From positions 10,660 through 16,539 of the forward strand of contig CALMGA010000479.1 of assembly GCA_937863205.1 (NCBI GenBank): a DNA stretch of 5,880 nt, given 5' to 3'. The position numbers were made by a program, and so were the translations under genes. Each line of letters starts with the position of its first letter. Within the stretch, counting starts at the first letter, position 1. This DNA comes from an uncultured Beijerinckiaceae bacterium (lineage in GTDB: Bacteria > Pseudomonadota > Alphaproteobacteria > Rhizobiales > Beijerinckiaceae). Of the stretch, positions 1 through 5,880 are shown in pieces. Below the pieces are notes generated by a model. That model saw nothing but the letters and a program-made list of their open reading frames with translations, made no database searches and had not been told where the DNA came from.

Positions 1-839
1 TCCGCGACTTCCGCTCCTACGCCTGCATCTTGGCGGGATACACGATCGCCATCATCTCGGTGGCCAACATCGACACGCCAGCGGACGTCTTCTACACGGC
101 GGTCAATCGAGTGGCCGCCATCGCGCTCGGCATCGCCGCTATCGCGCTCACCAACATGGTCCTGAGGACGCCGGAGGCATCGCGCCCGCTGATCGCCAAG
201 CTGCGCGTGGCAACGGCCGACGTGGTCGCCCTGGCTCTCGATGCGCTGGACCGTCGCTGTCAGCCCGACGCCTCGACCTGCGTCGACCTGAGCGCCCGGC
301 TGATGCCGTTGCGGGGCGAGATCACCTTCGCGACGCCCGAAAAGCCGAACGGCCGCGCGCGGGCGGCGGGCGGGCGCAGCGCTTTGTTGGCCCTCTTCGA
401 AGCGATCTCCGCCATCCAGGCGGTCGGCGTCGGCCTCGCCCGACTCGACCGGCCCTCGGAGATGGTGGATGAGGCCGTCGCGCTCGCGCGCGAGGCCTTG
501 CGATTGCAGTCCCCGGAAAAACGCCTCCCCGCGCTGCAGGCGGCGGCTTGCGCGGCGCTCGTCGCGGACCGACTCGCAATCGAAGAGGCCTTCGTCCTCG
601 ACCGCCTGATGTTCCTGATCGAGACCATGGGCCTGCTCCGGGACGGGCTGCGGGCTCTACGATGCGGCTGGTGGCCGTGTCGAAACGTCGGCGTCCCCGT
701 GCACGTCGACTGGGTCGCCGTGCTCCTGAACGCCGCGCGCGTGCTGGTGGTTGTGGGCGTCGCCGGCGCGATCGGAACAACCCCGCCCTCACCTGCGTCG
801 TCGTCCACGAACCCGAAGGGATTGGTCAGGAGGCGATGA
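1..839 (+). pseudogene. FUSC/AaeB-type efflux permease, 5'-partial and apparently 3'-truncated
   Basis: The frame is open from base 3 and reads RDFRSYACILAGYTIAII, a segment typical of the first membrane bundle of FUSC (fusaric acid resistance / p-hydroxybenzoate efflux, AaeB-like) permeases of the inner membrane. Of the 278 visible residues, about 6-20 and 37-54 are hydrophobic. A long helical soluble region rich in Ala, Leu and Arg follows (about 55-225), then a hydrophobic stretch (about 234-257, DWVAVLLNAARVLVVVGVAG) that matches where the second membrane bundle begins in this family. After that the reading departs to a polar tail ending in Arg-Arg-Arg and a TGA at 837-839. Full family members are usually 650-700 residues with two membrane halves, so the second half is missing. 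Neither other forward frame continues the family, which points to a deletion or rearrangement near base 770 and not a simple frameshift. The true start is left of the window; the TTG at 30 is internal. Family is fairly sure; loss of function is inferred. Confidence 0.72.
828..833 (+). promoter_or_regulatory. Shine-Dalgarno site for the 840 ORF
   Basis: A perfect AGGAGG lies 6 nt before the ATG at 840 and only 2 nt before the competing out-of-frame ATG at 836. The spacing favours 840. The site sits inside the tail of the FUSC frame, after the point where family similarity ends, so it may be an original gene start brought next to the FUSC fragment. Confidence 0.5.
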
Positions 840-995
840 ATGATGGACGCCATCGCCGATCGGATCGCCACGGCATCCGCTCATCGCGACGTTCAGGACG
901 GAACGACACTGCCGACGCGGCTGCCGGTCGGCGGGAGCAAGGCGCAATGGTCCGTTCCCATGTCCAATGTCATTCCGATGTCGATGGCGAGTTGA
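840..995 (+). CDS. Small hypothetical protein, 51 aa
   Basis: I do not recognise this product. The frame starts ATG-ATG-GAC, directly after the TGA of the FUSC frame, and ends with TGA at 993-995. It is preceded by a perfect AGGAGG (828-833) at good spacing, and its stop lies 7 nt before the start of the FMN reductase, so the two could be translated from one message. The peptide begins MMDAIADRIATASAHRDVQD and ends SNVIPMSMAS. It has no signal peptide, membrane helix, Cys or His cluster, or known motif that I can see. It does not resemble DUF1656/AaeX, the small protein often found beside FUSC genes. Alternatives are a leader-like peptide, the 5' remnant of a lost gene, or a chance ORF with a chance ribosome site. 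Confidence 0.4.
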   Translation: MMDAIADRIATASAHRDVQDGTTLPTRLPVGGSKAQWSVPMSNVIPMSMAS

Positions 996-1002
996 AGGTC
1001 CG

Positions 1003-1590
1003 ATGGAGAGCGTCCTGATTTTCTATGGCTCATACCGGTCCGACCGGCAGGGCATCCGCCTCGCGGAGTACCTCGTGCGCGCCTTCGCCGCCCGCGGCGC
1101 CCGCCCCGAGATCGTCGACGCGAAGGCAGTCGGTCTGCCGATGCTCGACCGCATGTACAAGGAGCATCCCGCGGGCACCGCGCCGCCGGCGATGGAGACG
1201 CTGGCGGGCAAGATCAGGAGCGCCGACGCCTTCGTGTTCGTGGCAGGCGAGTACAATTGGAGCGTCCAGCCCGGCTTGAAGAACCTGACCGACCACTTCC
1301 TGGAGGAATGGTTCTGGCGCCCGGCGGCGCTCGCCAGCTACTCGGCGGGACGCGTCGCCGGGGTGCGCTCGTCGGTCGCCTGGCACGGCATCCTATCGGA
1401 GATGGGCACCGTCGTGGTGTCGAGCACGCTGGCGGTCGGTAACATCGGGGAGTCGCTCGACGCTTCGGCCCGACCCACCGGCGAGGGCGGCGCCGCGCTC
1501 GAACGCGCCTTCCCACGCTTCGCCGACGACCCCGCCTGGTGGGCCGAGGCCGCGAGGGCGCAGCGGGCGCGCGTCACGCCGCCGTACTGA
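1003..1590 (+). CDS. NADPH-dependent FMN reductase family protein
   Basis: A 195-residue cytosolic flavoprotein of the NADPH-dependent FMN reductase family (flavodoxin-like fold), which moves electrons from NAD(P)H via bound FMN to quinones, azo compounds or other acceptors. The start of strand 1 with its phosphate loop is VLIFYGSYRSDRQG (residues 4-17, FMN phosphate site). The flavin-ring loop is GEYNWSVQPGLKNLTDHF (82-99), with the family's E-Y-N and P-x-x-L-K-N pattern. A third conserved stretch is VAGVRSSVAWHGILSEMG (118-135). The length is normal for the family. I chose ATG 1003, not the in-frame ATG at 967, because GAAGG (994-998) lies 4 nt upstream and strand 1 begins three residues in; the extra 12 residues from 967 would be Arg-rich and lie before the usual N-terminus. 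It directly follows the 51-aa ORF. The physiological acceptor cannot be told from sequence, and the truncated FUSC neighbour gives only a weak hint of detoxification. Confidence 0.9.
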   Translation: MESVLIFYGSYRSDRQGIRLAEYLVRAFAARGARPEIVDAKAVGLPMLDRMYKEHPAGTAPPAMETLAGKIRSADAFVFVAGEYNWSVQPGLKNLTDHFLEEWFWRPAALASYSAGRVAGVRSSVAWHGILSEMGTVVVSSTLAVGNIGESLDASARPTGEGGAALERAFPRFADDPAWWAEAARAQRARVTPPY

Positions 1591-1598
1591 AGCGCCGC

Positions 1599-1683
1599 GT
1601 GTCGGCTACTCCCGGATCGACGGGCATGCGCCGGCACCGGCTTCGCCGGTCCGACACCGAGATGGCAATGGCACCTCGGTGTC
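1599..1683 (+). terminator. Alternative hairpins after the reductase, possible terminator
   Basis: Three pairings are seen within 100 nt of the reductase stop. ACCGGC-TTC-GCCGGT (1636-1650) is a perfect 6-bp hairpin with a 3-nt loop. A 9-bp perfect stem joins 1653-1661 (GACACCGAG) and 1675-1683 (CTCGGTGTC) with a 13-nt loop. GTGTCGG (1599-1605) can also pair with CCGACAC (1651-1657), which overlaps and excludes the 9-bp stem. No T-run follows, so a classical intrinsic terminator is not shown. The structures could act as a 3' mRNA stabiliser or in Rho-dependent termination. Confidence 0.35.
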
Positions 1684-1981
1684 CGTCGGGGCATGTCAGA
1701 CTGAACGGCCATCGAGTCCGACGTGCACCAGACCGTTCCCAGCGTCGTCCGGTGCGGTGCACGCGGTGCCGATGGGGAAACCTACGGCGCGACAAACATG
1801 ATGTCGGCACCGTTCCATCGCGGCAATGCACGCCGGCAGGCTGCGGATCGAGAACGGGAACGCGTCCACTCATGCGCGTGGGGTCGGAAGCGGCGGGCGA
1901 CCTCGCAGCCGCAGCGTCCCCGATCCCCTTGATCGTGTCCCACAACATCCCGGGGAATGCCCGCAAGCATGTCGTCCTAGG

Positions 1982-2028
1982 GAAGCATCCCGATCCTAGG
2001 ATCGCTGATCCTAGGATCGGGATGCTTC
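1982..2028. repeat. Perfect inverted repeat, 22-bp arms with 3-nt loop
   Basis: The left arm (1982-2003) and right arm (2007-2028) are exact reverse complements around GCT (2004-2006); G1981 and T2029 add a wobble pair. The outer part of the stem is GAAGCATCCC / GGGATGCTTC. The inner 12 bases of each arm, GATCCTAGGATC (1992-2003 and 2007-2018), are themselves a palindrome, so the core is also a direct repeat at 15-bp spacing. A further CCTAGG lies just outside at 1976-1981. As RNA this would be a very stable hairpin. A short TTTT occurs 10 nt after the right arm (2038-2041), too far for a textbook intrinsic terminator. Possible roles are terminator, cruciform-forming site, dimeric protein operator, or a copy of a dispersed palindromic element. 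Confidence 0.9.
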
Positions 2029-2483
2029 TGGTTGGCGTTTTCCCATGCGAGTAAACAATCACGGACGCCGTCGCCCAGGTGAAGAGGATGGACGTGGTCC
2101 GATGTTGATAGGCGAGAATTTCACAAATCGAAGTGTCTTCGGATCTCCCAGCGCCGATGGCGGAGCAGGTAGTCGCCGATTAGCGACATCCGGCGGGGTG
2201 GGCGATCCGCGCGCCGCCCAGGTGGACCCGAGCGGCTGCGGAGCGCCGGTTCGCATCGCAACCCAATCTGAGCTGCCGCCTCCCCGACACGCCGCGTTTG
2301 GCGGGCGTCAAGACGGCGCCGACGCGACGAACGCGCCTGACGGTCCGTACGCGGGGCGCCCCATCGTTGGCCGACGCCGACTTCGTGACCATGGTGGAGG
2401 TGGTCGTGCCCAACCACGGCGAGCCGACCGCGTGACCGTCCATCGCGCCGCCGCTGAACGAACCTGAACGCAAGGAGAACCCC

Positions 2484-4124
2484 ATGACACGCTCGCAAGC
2501 GGCCGAGGCCCGCCACGGCTTGGACCTTCTCGACCAACCCATCCTCAACCGGGGCACAGCTTATACCGAGGCGGAACGCAGAGAGAACGGCCTTGAAGGC
2601 CTGCTGCCCCCTGCCGTCGAAACCATCGAGCGGCAGCTCGAACGGGTGGTGGGCCACCTCGAGAAGAAGCCCAACGACCTCGAACGCTACATCTACCTCG
2701 TCGGCCTCTGCGACCGCAACGAGACGCTGTTCTACAAGACGCTGATGAGCGATCCGGCGCGTTTCGTGCCGATCGTCTACGACCCCACCATCGCCGACGC
2801 CTGCCTGCAGTTCGGGCACATCTATCGCCGGGCGCGAGGCATGTACGTCACCAAGCAGATGAAGGGCCGGATGGCCGAAGTGCTGCGCAACTGGCCGGTC
2901 CAGGACATCCGCTTCATCTGCGTGTCGACGGGCGGCCGCATCCTCGGGCTGGGCGACATCGGCGCCAACGGGATGGGCATCCCGATCGGCAAGCTGCAGC
3001 TCTACACCGCTTGCGCCGCCGTGCCGCCGGACTGCTGCCTGCCGGTGCTGTTCGACATCGGCACCACCAACGCCGCGTTGCGCGCCGACCCGCTCTACCT
3101 CGGCCTGCGCGAAGAACCTCCCGCGACCGAGGCGGAGGTCGACGCGCTCGCCGACGAGTTCGTCGCCGCCGCCAACGAGGTGTTCTCGGGCGTGTGCGTG
3201 CACTTCGAGGACTGGAAGGGCACCGACGCCATTCGCCTGCTGTCGCGCTACGCCGACAAGCACCTCGTCTACAACGACGACATCCAGGGCACGGCGTCGG
3301 TGACCCTCGCCGGGCTGATCACCGCGCTGCAGATCAAGAACGAGGCGTTGAAGGACCAGCGCGTGTTCTTCCTGGGCGCCGGCTCGGCGGGCATCGGCAT
3401 CGGCAACATGATCGTCGAGGCGATGGTCGACGAGGGGCTGGAACGCGCCGAAGCCGAGAAGCGGATCTCGCTGTTCGACGTCGACGGCTTGATCGAGCCG
3501 TCGCGGCATGACCTTTCGCCCTCGCAGAAGAGGTACGCGCACGAGGGCGACAGGGCGACGAGGGATCTCGCCGAAGCGATCGAGGCGAAGAAGCCGACGA
3601 TCCTGATCGGCGTCAGCACCACCGGGGGGGCCTTCACCGAGCAGGTGGTGAGGACGATGGCCAAGCACGTCGAGCGGCCGGTCATCTTCCCGCTGTCCAA
3701 CCCGACCGACAAGGCCGAGTGCACGCCGGAGCAGGCCTACGGTTGGACGGACGGAAAGGCGCTGGTCGCCTGCGGCGTGCAGTTCCCCGACGTCGCCATC
3801 AACGGCAAAACCTTTCTGCCGGGGCAGGCGAACAACTTCTACATCTTCCCCGCCGTCGGCCTCGCCGTCTACGCCACCAAGCCCAAGCGCATCACCGACA
3901 AGATGTTCATCATCGCGGCGAAGACGTCCGCCGACCAGGTGAGCCAGGCCGACCGCGACAAGGGCATGCTGTTCCCCAAGCAGTCCGACATACTGGAGGT
4001 GGAACTGACGACCGCGACCCGTTTGGCGGAGTACATCTTCGACGCCGGCGAGGCCTCGGTGGAGCGGCCGCGGGACATCCGTGCCTGGATCGAAGGCCTC
4101 ACCTACAAGCCGGAGTACCGCTGA
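2484..4124 (+). CDS. maeA: Malic enzyme, probably NAD-dependent (MaeA type)
   Basis: Oxidatively decarboxylates L-malate to pyruvate and CO2 with reduction of NAD(P)+, in the cytosol. The 546-residue protein is close in length to E. coli MaeA and has no C-terminal phosphotransacetylase-like domain. Landmarks in order: NRGTAYT (22-28); DRNETLFYKTL (77-87); PIVYDPTIADAC (96-107) with catalytic Tyr99; ARGMYVT (117-123); GRILGLGDIGANGMGIPIGK (151-170) with substrate Arg152 and catalytic Lys170; FEDW (241-244) and YNDDIQGTA (263-271), giving metal ligands Glu242, Asp243 and Asp266; a Rossmann GAGSAG (298-303) with FDVDGLI (331-337) after the second strand; then SNPTDKAECT and PGQANNFYIFP near the C-terminus. 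AAGGAG (2472-2477) lies 6 nt before the ATG, so the start is secure. In the usual TDGERILG motif, D and E are replaced (STGGRILG). The cofactor is assigned by family resemblance only; NADP use is not excluded. It lies about 600 bp before fumC, which makes its substrate. Confidence 0.95.
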   Translation: MTRSQAAEARHGLDLLDQPILNRGTAYTEAERRENGLEGLLPPAVETIERQLERVVGHLEKKPNDLERYIYLVGLCDRNETLFYKTLMSDPARFVPIVYDPTIADACLQFGHIYRRARGMYVTKQMKGRMAEVLRNWPVQDIRFICVSTGGRILGLGDIGANGMGIPIGKLQLYTACAAVPPDCCLPVLFDIGTTNAALRADPLYLGLREEPPATEAEVDALADEFVAAANEVFSGVCVHFEDWKGTDAIRLLSRYADKHLVYNDDIQGTASVTLAGLITALQIKNEALKDQRVFFLGAGSAGIGIGNMIVEAMVDEGLERAEAEKRISLFDVDGLIEPSRHDLSPSQKRYAHEGDRATRDLAEAIEAKKPTILIGVSTTGGAFTEQVVRTMAKHVERPVIFPLSNPTDKAECTPEQAYGWTDGKALVACGVQFPDVAINGKTFLPGQANNFYIFPAVGLAVYATKPKRITDKMFIIAAKTSADQVSQADRDKGMLFPKQSDILEVELTTATRLAEYIFDAGEASVERPRDIRAWIEGLTYKPEYR

Positions 4125-4307
4125 CAAGGGATGCCGGATGACGATGGCCGCATAGCCCCGTCATGGAGCCGATCCCAGGACTCGGTCGCGCATGACTTGG
4201 CCAAGCCTGCGTCGCTGCGATGTCGGTGCACTTCCACATCCGGGAATACTTGAAACGTCGGGCGCAAGAGTCCGGCGCCATCTTCGCAGTTTGGACAGGA
4301 GGTTCAC
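4125..4307. other. Gap between malic enzyme and small secreted-protein gene
   Basis: This 183-bp gap shows only a weak inverted repeat, ATGACG (4138-4143) with CGTCAT (4159-4164) and a 15-nt loop, 13 nt after the malic enzyme stop and without a T-run. A TTGAAA at 4250-4255 has no matching -10 box at normal spacing. A short frame from ATG 4220 begins plausibly (MSVHFHIREYLKRR) but has no ribosome site and runs out of frame into the next gene. Confidence 0.4.
4297..4302 (+). promoter_or_regulatory. Shine-Dalgarno site of the small secreted-protein gene
   Basis: AGGAGG is 5 nt before ATG 4308. It is the strongest reason to accept such a short frame as a real gene and to place its start at 4308 instead of the in-frame ATG at 4317, or the GTG at 4363 of the overlapping frame. 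Confidence 0.6.
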
Positions 4308-4466
4308 ATGAGGACAATGCTCAAGATCGCGGTGTGCCTCGCGGGAGGCATGACGATCGTCGGTGACGGCTTCACGCAGGAGGCGATCAAGCCTGGCACG
4401 CGTGGCTCCGACCCCGTCACCCGCGGAACCGGCGTCGGGCCGGACTGTGCCATCACCGGGTTATAG
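4308..4466 (+). CDS. Small probable exported protein, 52 aa as read, likely frameshifted
   Basis: The frame starts with an excellent ribosome site and reads [20 protein letters not shown]: a short basic N-terminus (Arg2, Lys6), an uncharged core of about 13 residues (7-19), then a Gly/Pro/Thr-rich mature part ([19 protein letters not shown]). This fits a weak Sec signal peptide, but the cleavage site is not a classic A-x-A, and Cys10 is not in a good lipobox. The frame ends at TAG 4464-4466. Immediately afterwards another frame gives a clean glycine-rich tail to 4584, so the native protein was probably about 90 residues and this copy has one extra base (or lost two) near 4461. The function is unknown; small Gly-rich secreted or periplasmic proteins of this kind are usually uncharacterised. 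It sits between the malic enzyme and fumarase genes, but nothing in it suggests a metabolic role. Confidence 0.5.
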   Translation: MRTMLKIAVCLAGGMTIVGDGFTQEAIKPGTRGSDPVTRGTGVGPDCAITGL

Positions 4467-4584
4467 CGAGAGCGGTCGGGGAGGAACCGGCGGAACGGGT
4501 GGAGGCCCGACGACGAACGGAACGGCCGCCGGCGGTGGGACGGCGACGGGCGGGACTCCGGGCGGCTACCCCGATCGCCAGTGA
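4462..4584 (+). pseudogene. Out-of-frame glycine-rich tail of the small exported protein
   Basis: In the frame beginning TAT at 4462 the codons read [20 protein letters not shown] and continue with Gly/Thr/Ala repeats to GGYPDRQ and TGA 4582-4584. The composition continues that of the preceding small ORF (Gly, Thr, Pro), whereas the sequence upstream in this same frame is Arg/Ser/Pro-rich and looks like a shadow. The frame has no ribosome site of its own; a GTG at 4363 is the only upstream start and is poorly placed. Skipping one T at 4461/4462 would fuse ...CAITG to YSESG.... I read it as the displaced 3' part of the same gene; programmed frameshifting or a sequencing error are alternatives. 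Confidence 0.45.
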
Positions 4585-4720
4585 TCCGCGGTCCCCGTCC
4601 CTCGACGATTCATGGCGATCACGGTCGGACGGATCCGGCCGACGTTCACGCGAACCTCCTCAGGTCGCGACGCCAGGAAAGACACATGAAGGCCAGTGGA
4701 GCGGCCCGCGGCCATCTCGA

Positions 4721-4726
4721 AAGGAG
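4721..4726 (+). promoter_or_regulatory. Shine-Dalgarno site deciding the fumC start
   Basis: AAGGAG lies 6 nt before ATG 4733. A competing ATG at 4728, in another frame, is only 1 nt from it and leads to a stop within 13 codons, so 4733 is the real start. Confidence 0.75.
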
Positions 4727-4732
4727 CATGCC

Positions 4733-5880
4733 ATGTTCGGTCTGGGAGCGAAGGACCATCCGACCCTGAAAGACGTGCCCATCGGCCTCGACGCGACCGG
4801 CACCCGGCGCGAGTTCGACTCGATGGGCGACATCGAGGTGCCCGCCGACAAGTACTACGGCGCGCAGACCGCCCGCTCGCTGGTGCACTTCTCGATCGGC
4901 GACGACCGCATGCCCAAGGCGGTGTACCACGCCTACGGCCTCGTCAAGAAGGCCTGCGCCCTGGTCAACCAAGCCGAAGGGCGCCTGCCGGACTGGAAGG
5001 CGGAAGCCATCGTGCAAGCCGCCGACGAGGCGATCGCCGGCAAGCTCGACGAGCACTTCCCGTTGTTCGTCTGGCAGACCGGCTCGGGCACACAGTCCAA
5101 CATGAACGTCAACGAGGTGCTGTCCAACCGCGCGATCCAGCTGCTCGGCGGCGAACTCGGGACCCAGAAGCCGGTCGGTCCCAACGATGACGTCAACATG
5201 GGGCAGAGCAGCAACGATACCTTCCCGACCGCGATGCACGTCGCGGCGCTGACCTTGGTCGACGACCGCCTCCTGCCGGAGTTGGACAAGCTGGCGACGG
5301 CGATCGAAGCCAAGGCGAATCGTTGGATCGGCGTGGTCAAGACCGGACGCACCCATCTGGAGGATGCCACGCCCCTCACCGTCGGCCAGGAATGGTCGGG
5401 CTACGCCGCGCAGATCCGCGCCGCCAGCGCCGCCGTTGGGGCGAGCCGCGCCGGCCTCTACGAACTCGCGGTGGGCGGCACGGCGGTCGGCACGGGCCTG
5501 AACGCGCCGAAGGGCTTCTCGGTCAAGGTGGCTGCGAAGATCGCGGAATTGGCCCGCAAGCCGTTCGTCACCGCCCCCAACAAGTTCATGGCGCAGGGCT
5601 CGCTCGACGCGATGGTGGCGGCGCACGCCGCGCTGCGCGGCGTCGCGGTGGCGCTGATGAAGATCGCCAACGACATGCGCTGGCTGGCCTCGGGCCCGCG
5701 CTGCGGCCTGGGCGAATTGAAGCTGCCACAGAACGAGCCGGGCTCGTCGATCATGCCTGGGAAAGTGAACCCGACGCAGTGCGAGGCGATCGTTATGATC
5801 GCCATCCAGGTGATCGGCGACGACACGGCGGTGGCCTTCGCCGGCAGCCAGGGCAACTTCGAGCTGAACGCGATGCGCCC
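4733..5880 (+). CDS. fumC: Class II fumarate hydratase, 3'-partial
   Basis: Catalyses reversible hydration of fumarate to L-malate in the TCA cycle; class II enzymes are cofactor-free, oxygen-stable cytosolic homotetramers. The 382 visible residues cover about four fifths of the usual 460-470. Signature regions in order: [18 protein letters not shown] (29-46); [13 protein letters not shown] (117-129); [12 protein letters not shown] (158-169); [16 protein letters not shown] (205-220) with catalytic His208 (E. coli FumC His188); [10 protein letters not shown], then FVTAPNKF; and [15 protein letters not shown] (337-351), the lyase superfamily signature with catalytic Ser338 and Lys344. The [11 protein letters not shown] and TAPNKF forms fit fumarase over aspartase. 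Relative to E. coli FumC there is an N-terminal extension of 20 residues ([20 protein letters not shown]), but the AAGGAG at 4721-4726 and the absence of a later in-frame ATG before the conserved core support this start. The gene runs off the right edge without a stop. Confidence 0.97.
   Translation, partial: MFGLGAKDHPTLKDVPIGLDATGTRREFDSMGDIEVPADKYYGAQTARSLVHFSIGDDRMPKAVYHAYGLVKKACALVNQAEGRLPDWKAEAIVQAADEAIAGKLDEHFPLFVWQTGSGTQSNMNVNEVLSNRAIQLLGGELGTQKPVGPNDDVNMGQSSNDTFPTAMHVAALTLVDDRLLPELDKLATAIEAKANRWIGVVKTGRTHLEDATPLTVGQEWSGYAAQIRAASAAVGASRAGLYELAVGGTAVGTGLNAPKGFSVKVAAKIAELARKPFVTAPNKFMAQGSLDAMVAAHAALRGVAVALMKIANDMRWLASGPRCGLGELKLPQNEPGSSIMPGKVNPTQCEAIVMIAIQVIGDDTAVAFAGSQGNFELNAMR

Larger units (their letters stand above)
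1591..2483. other. Long stretch without a supported gene
   Basis: About 890 bp separates the reductase from malic enzyme. Both strands have open frames here, but they are Arg/Pro/Ser-rich, lack ribosome sites and show no family pattern I recognise. The first 100 nt hold the hairpins at 1599-1683. A weak 9-bp inverted repeat pairs 1764-1772 with 1804-1812. The perfect inverted repeat lies at 1982-2028. Around 2105-2144 there is a small AT-richer pocket (TTGATA at 2105-2110) that might carry the malic enzyme promoter, but I find no convincing -10 box. A startless frame at 2184-2435 ends in a protein-like DFVTMVEVVVPNHGEPTA, possibly an eroded gene end. No tRNA-like, attachment-site or insertion-sequence structure was seen. 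Confidence 0.6.

Noticed and set aside
774..799. GGAAC followed 17 nt later by CGTC, resembling an alphaproteobacterial EcfG-type promoter
   Set aside because: The -10 element is CGTC rather than CGTT, and GGAAC is frequent in GC-rich DNA, so it is too weak to call.
548..1018. Forward frame overlapping the FUSC end and the 51-aa ORF
   Set aside because: The product is dominated by Arg, Pro and Gly with no recognisable motif, and it does not continue the FUSC family after the break.
1764..1812. 9-bp inverted repeat CGGTGCCGA / TCGGCACCG with a 31-nt spacer
   Set aside because: Short arms, a long spacer and GC-rich sequence make a chance match likely; no neighbouring regulatory signature.
2105..2133. 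TTGATA in an AT-richer pocket as a sigma-70 -35 box for malic enzyme
   Set aside because: No acceptable -10 hexamer lies 16-18 bp downstream, and the site is 370 bp from the start codon.
3624..3630. Run of seven G in malic enzyme as a possible slippage (phase-variation) site
   Set aside because: The reading frame is intact through it (Thr-Gly-Gly-Ala) and the aligned length matches other malic enzymes. One short run in a central metabolic gene is not evidence of phase variation.
2121..4127. 668-codon open frame on the - strand, antisense to malic enzyme
   Set aside because: The + strand encodes an unmistakable malic enzyme with all catalytic residues. The antisense frame is rich in Arg, Gly, Val, Asp and His with no family motif, as expected for a shadow in GC-rich codon usage.
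4220..4366. Short + frame starting MSVHFHIREYLKRR
   Set aside because: The first 25 residues look protein-like, but there is no ribosome site, and the frame overlaps the better-supported small exported protein out of frame.
4646..5626. 326-codon open frame on the - strand, antisense to fumC
   Set aside because: Same reason: a shadow of the conserved fumarase, with low-complexity Arg/Val/Gly/His composition and no ribosome site.

Overview
This is a GC-rich window (strong G/C preference at third codon positions, long antisense shadow frames) of the kind found in high-GC Proteobacteria. An alphaproteobacterium, perhaps from Rhizobiales or Rhodospirillales, is my best guess from overall style, but no marker gene settles it. 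Every gene I can support lies on the + strand.

Layout. (1) 1-839 holds the middle of a FUSC/AaeB-type aromatic-acid efflux permease. It enters from the left and stops just as its second membrane bundle should begin, so it looks truncated. (2) 840-995 is a 51-residue open frame with a perfect Shine-Dalgarno, followed 7 nt later by (3) 1003-1590, a complete NADPH-dependent FMN reductase (flavodoxin-like fold). (4) 1591-2483 is about 890 bp with no convincing gene. It holds a set of alternative hairpins just after the reductase and, at 1982-2028, a perfect inverted repeat of two 22-bp arms around a 3-nt loop, with the palindrome GATCCTAGGATC in each arm. (5) 2484-4124 is a complete malic enzyme of the single-domain MaeA/eukaryotic type. 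(6) 4308-4466 encodes a small, probably exported protein whose glycine-rich tail appears to continue in another frame to 4584, which suggests a frameshift. (7) 4733 to the right edge is class II fumarase (fumC), with all catalytic motifs visible; its C-terminal 80-90 residues lie outside the window.

How the genes fit together. Fumarase makes L-malate from fumarate, and malic enzyme decarboxylates malate to pyruvate with reduction of NAD(P)+. The two neighbours thus form a fumarate -> malate -> pyruvate + CO2 module at the C4/C3 node of central metabolism. Each gene has its own strong ribosome binding site, and gaps of 140-180 bp separate the genes, so one transcript is possible but not shown. 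The left part (broken efflux gene, tiny ORF, reductase, long empty stretch) has the look of a rearranged accessory segment beside a metabolic locus. I see no tRNA, rRNA, CRISPR array, transposase or phage gene. Most of the window is ordinary; the points worth checking are the perfect inverted repeat, the apparent frameshift in the small secreted protein and the truncated FUSC gene.
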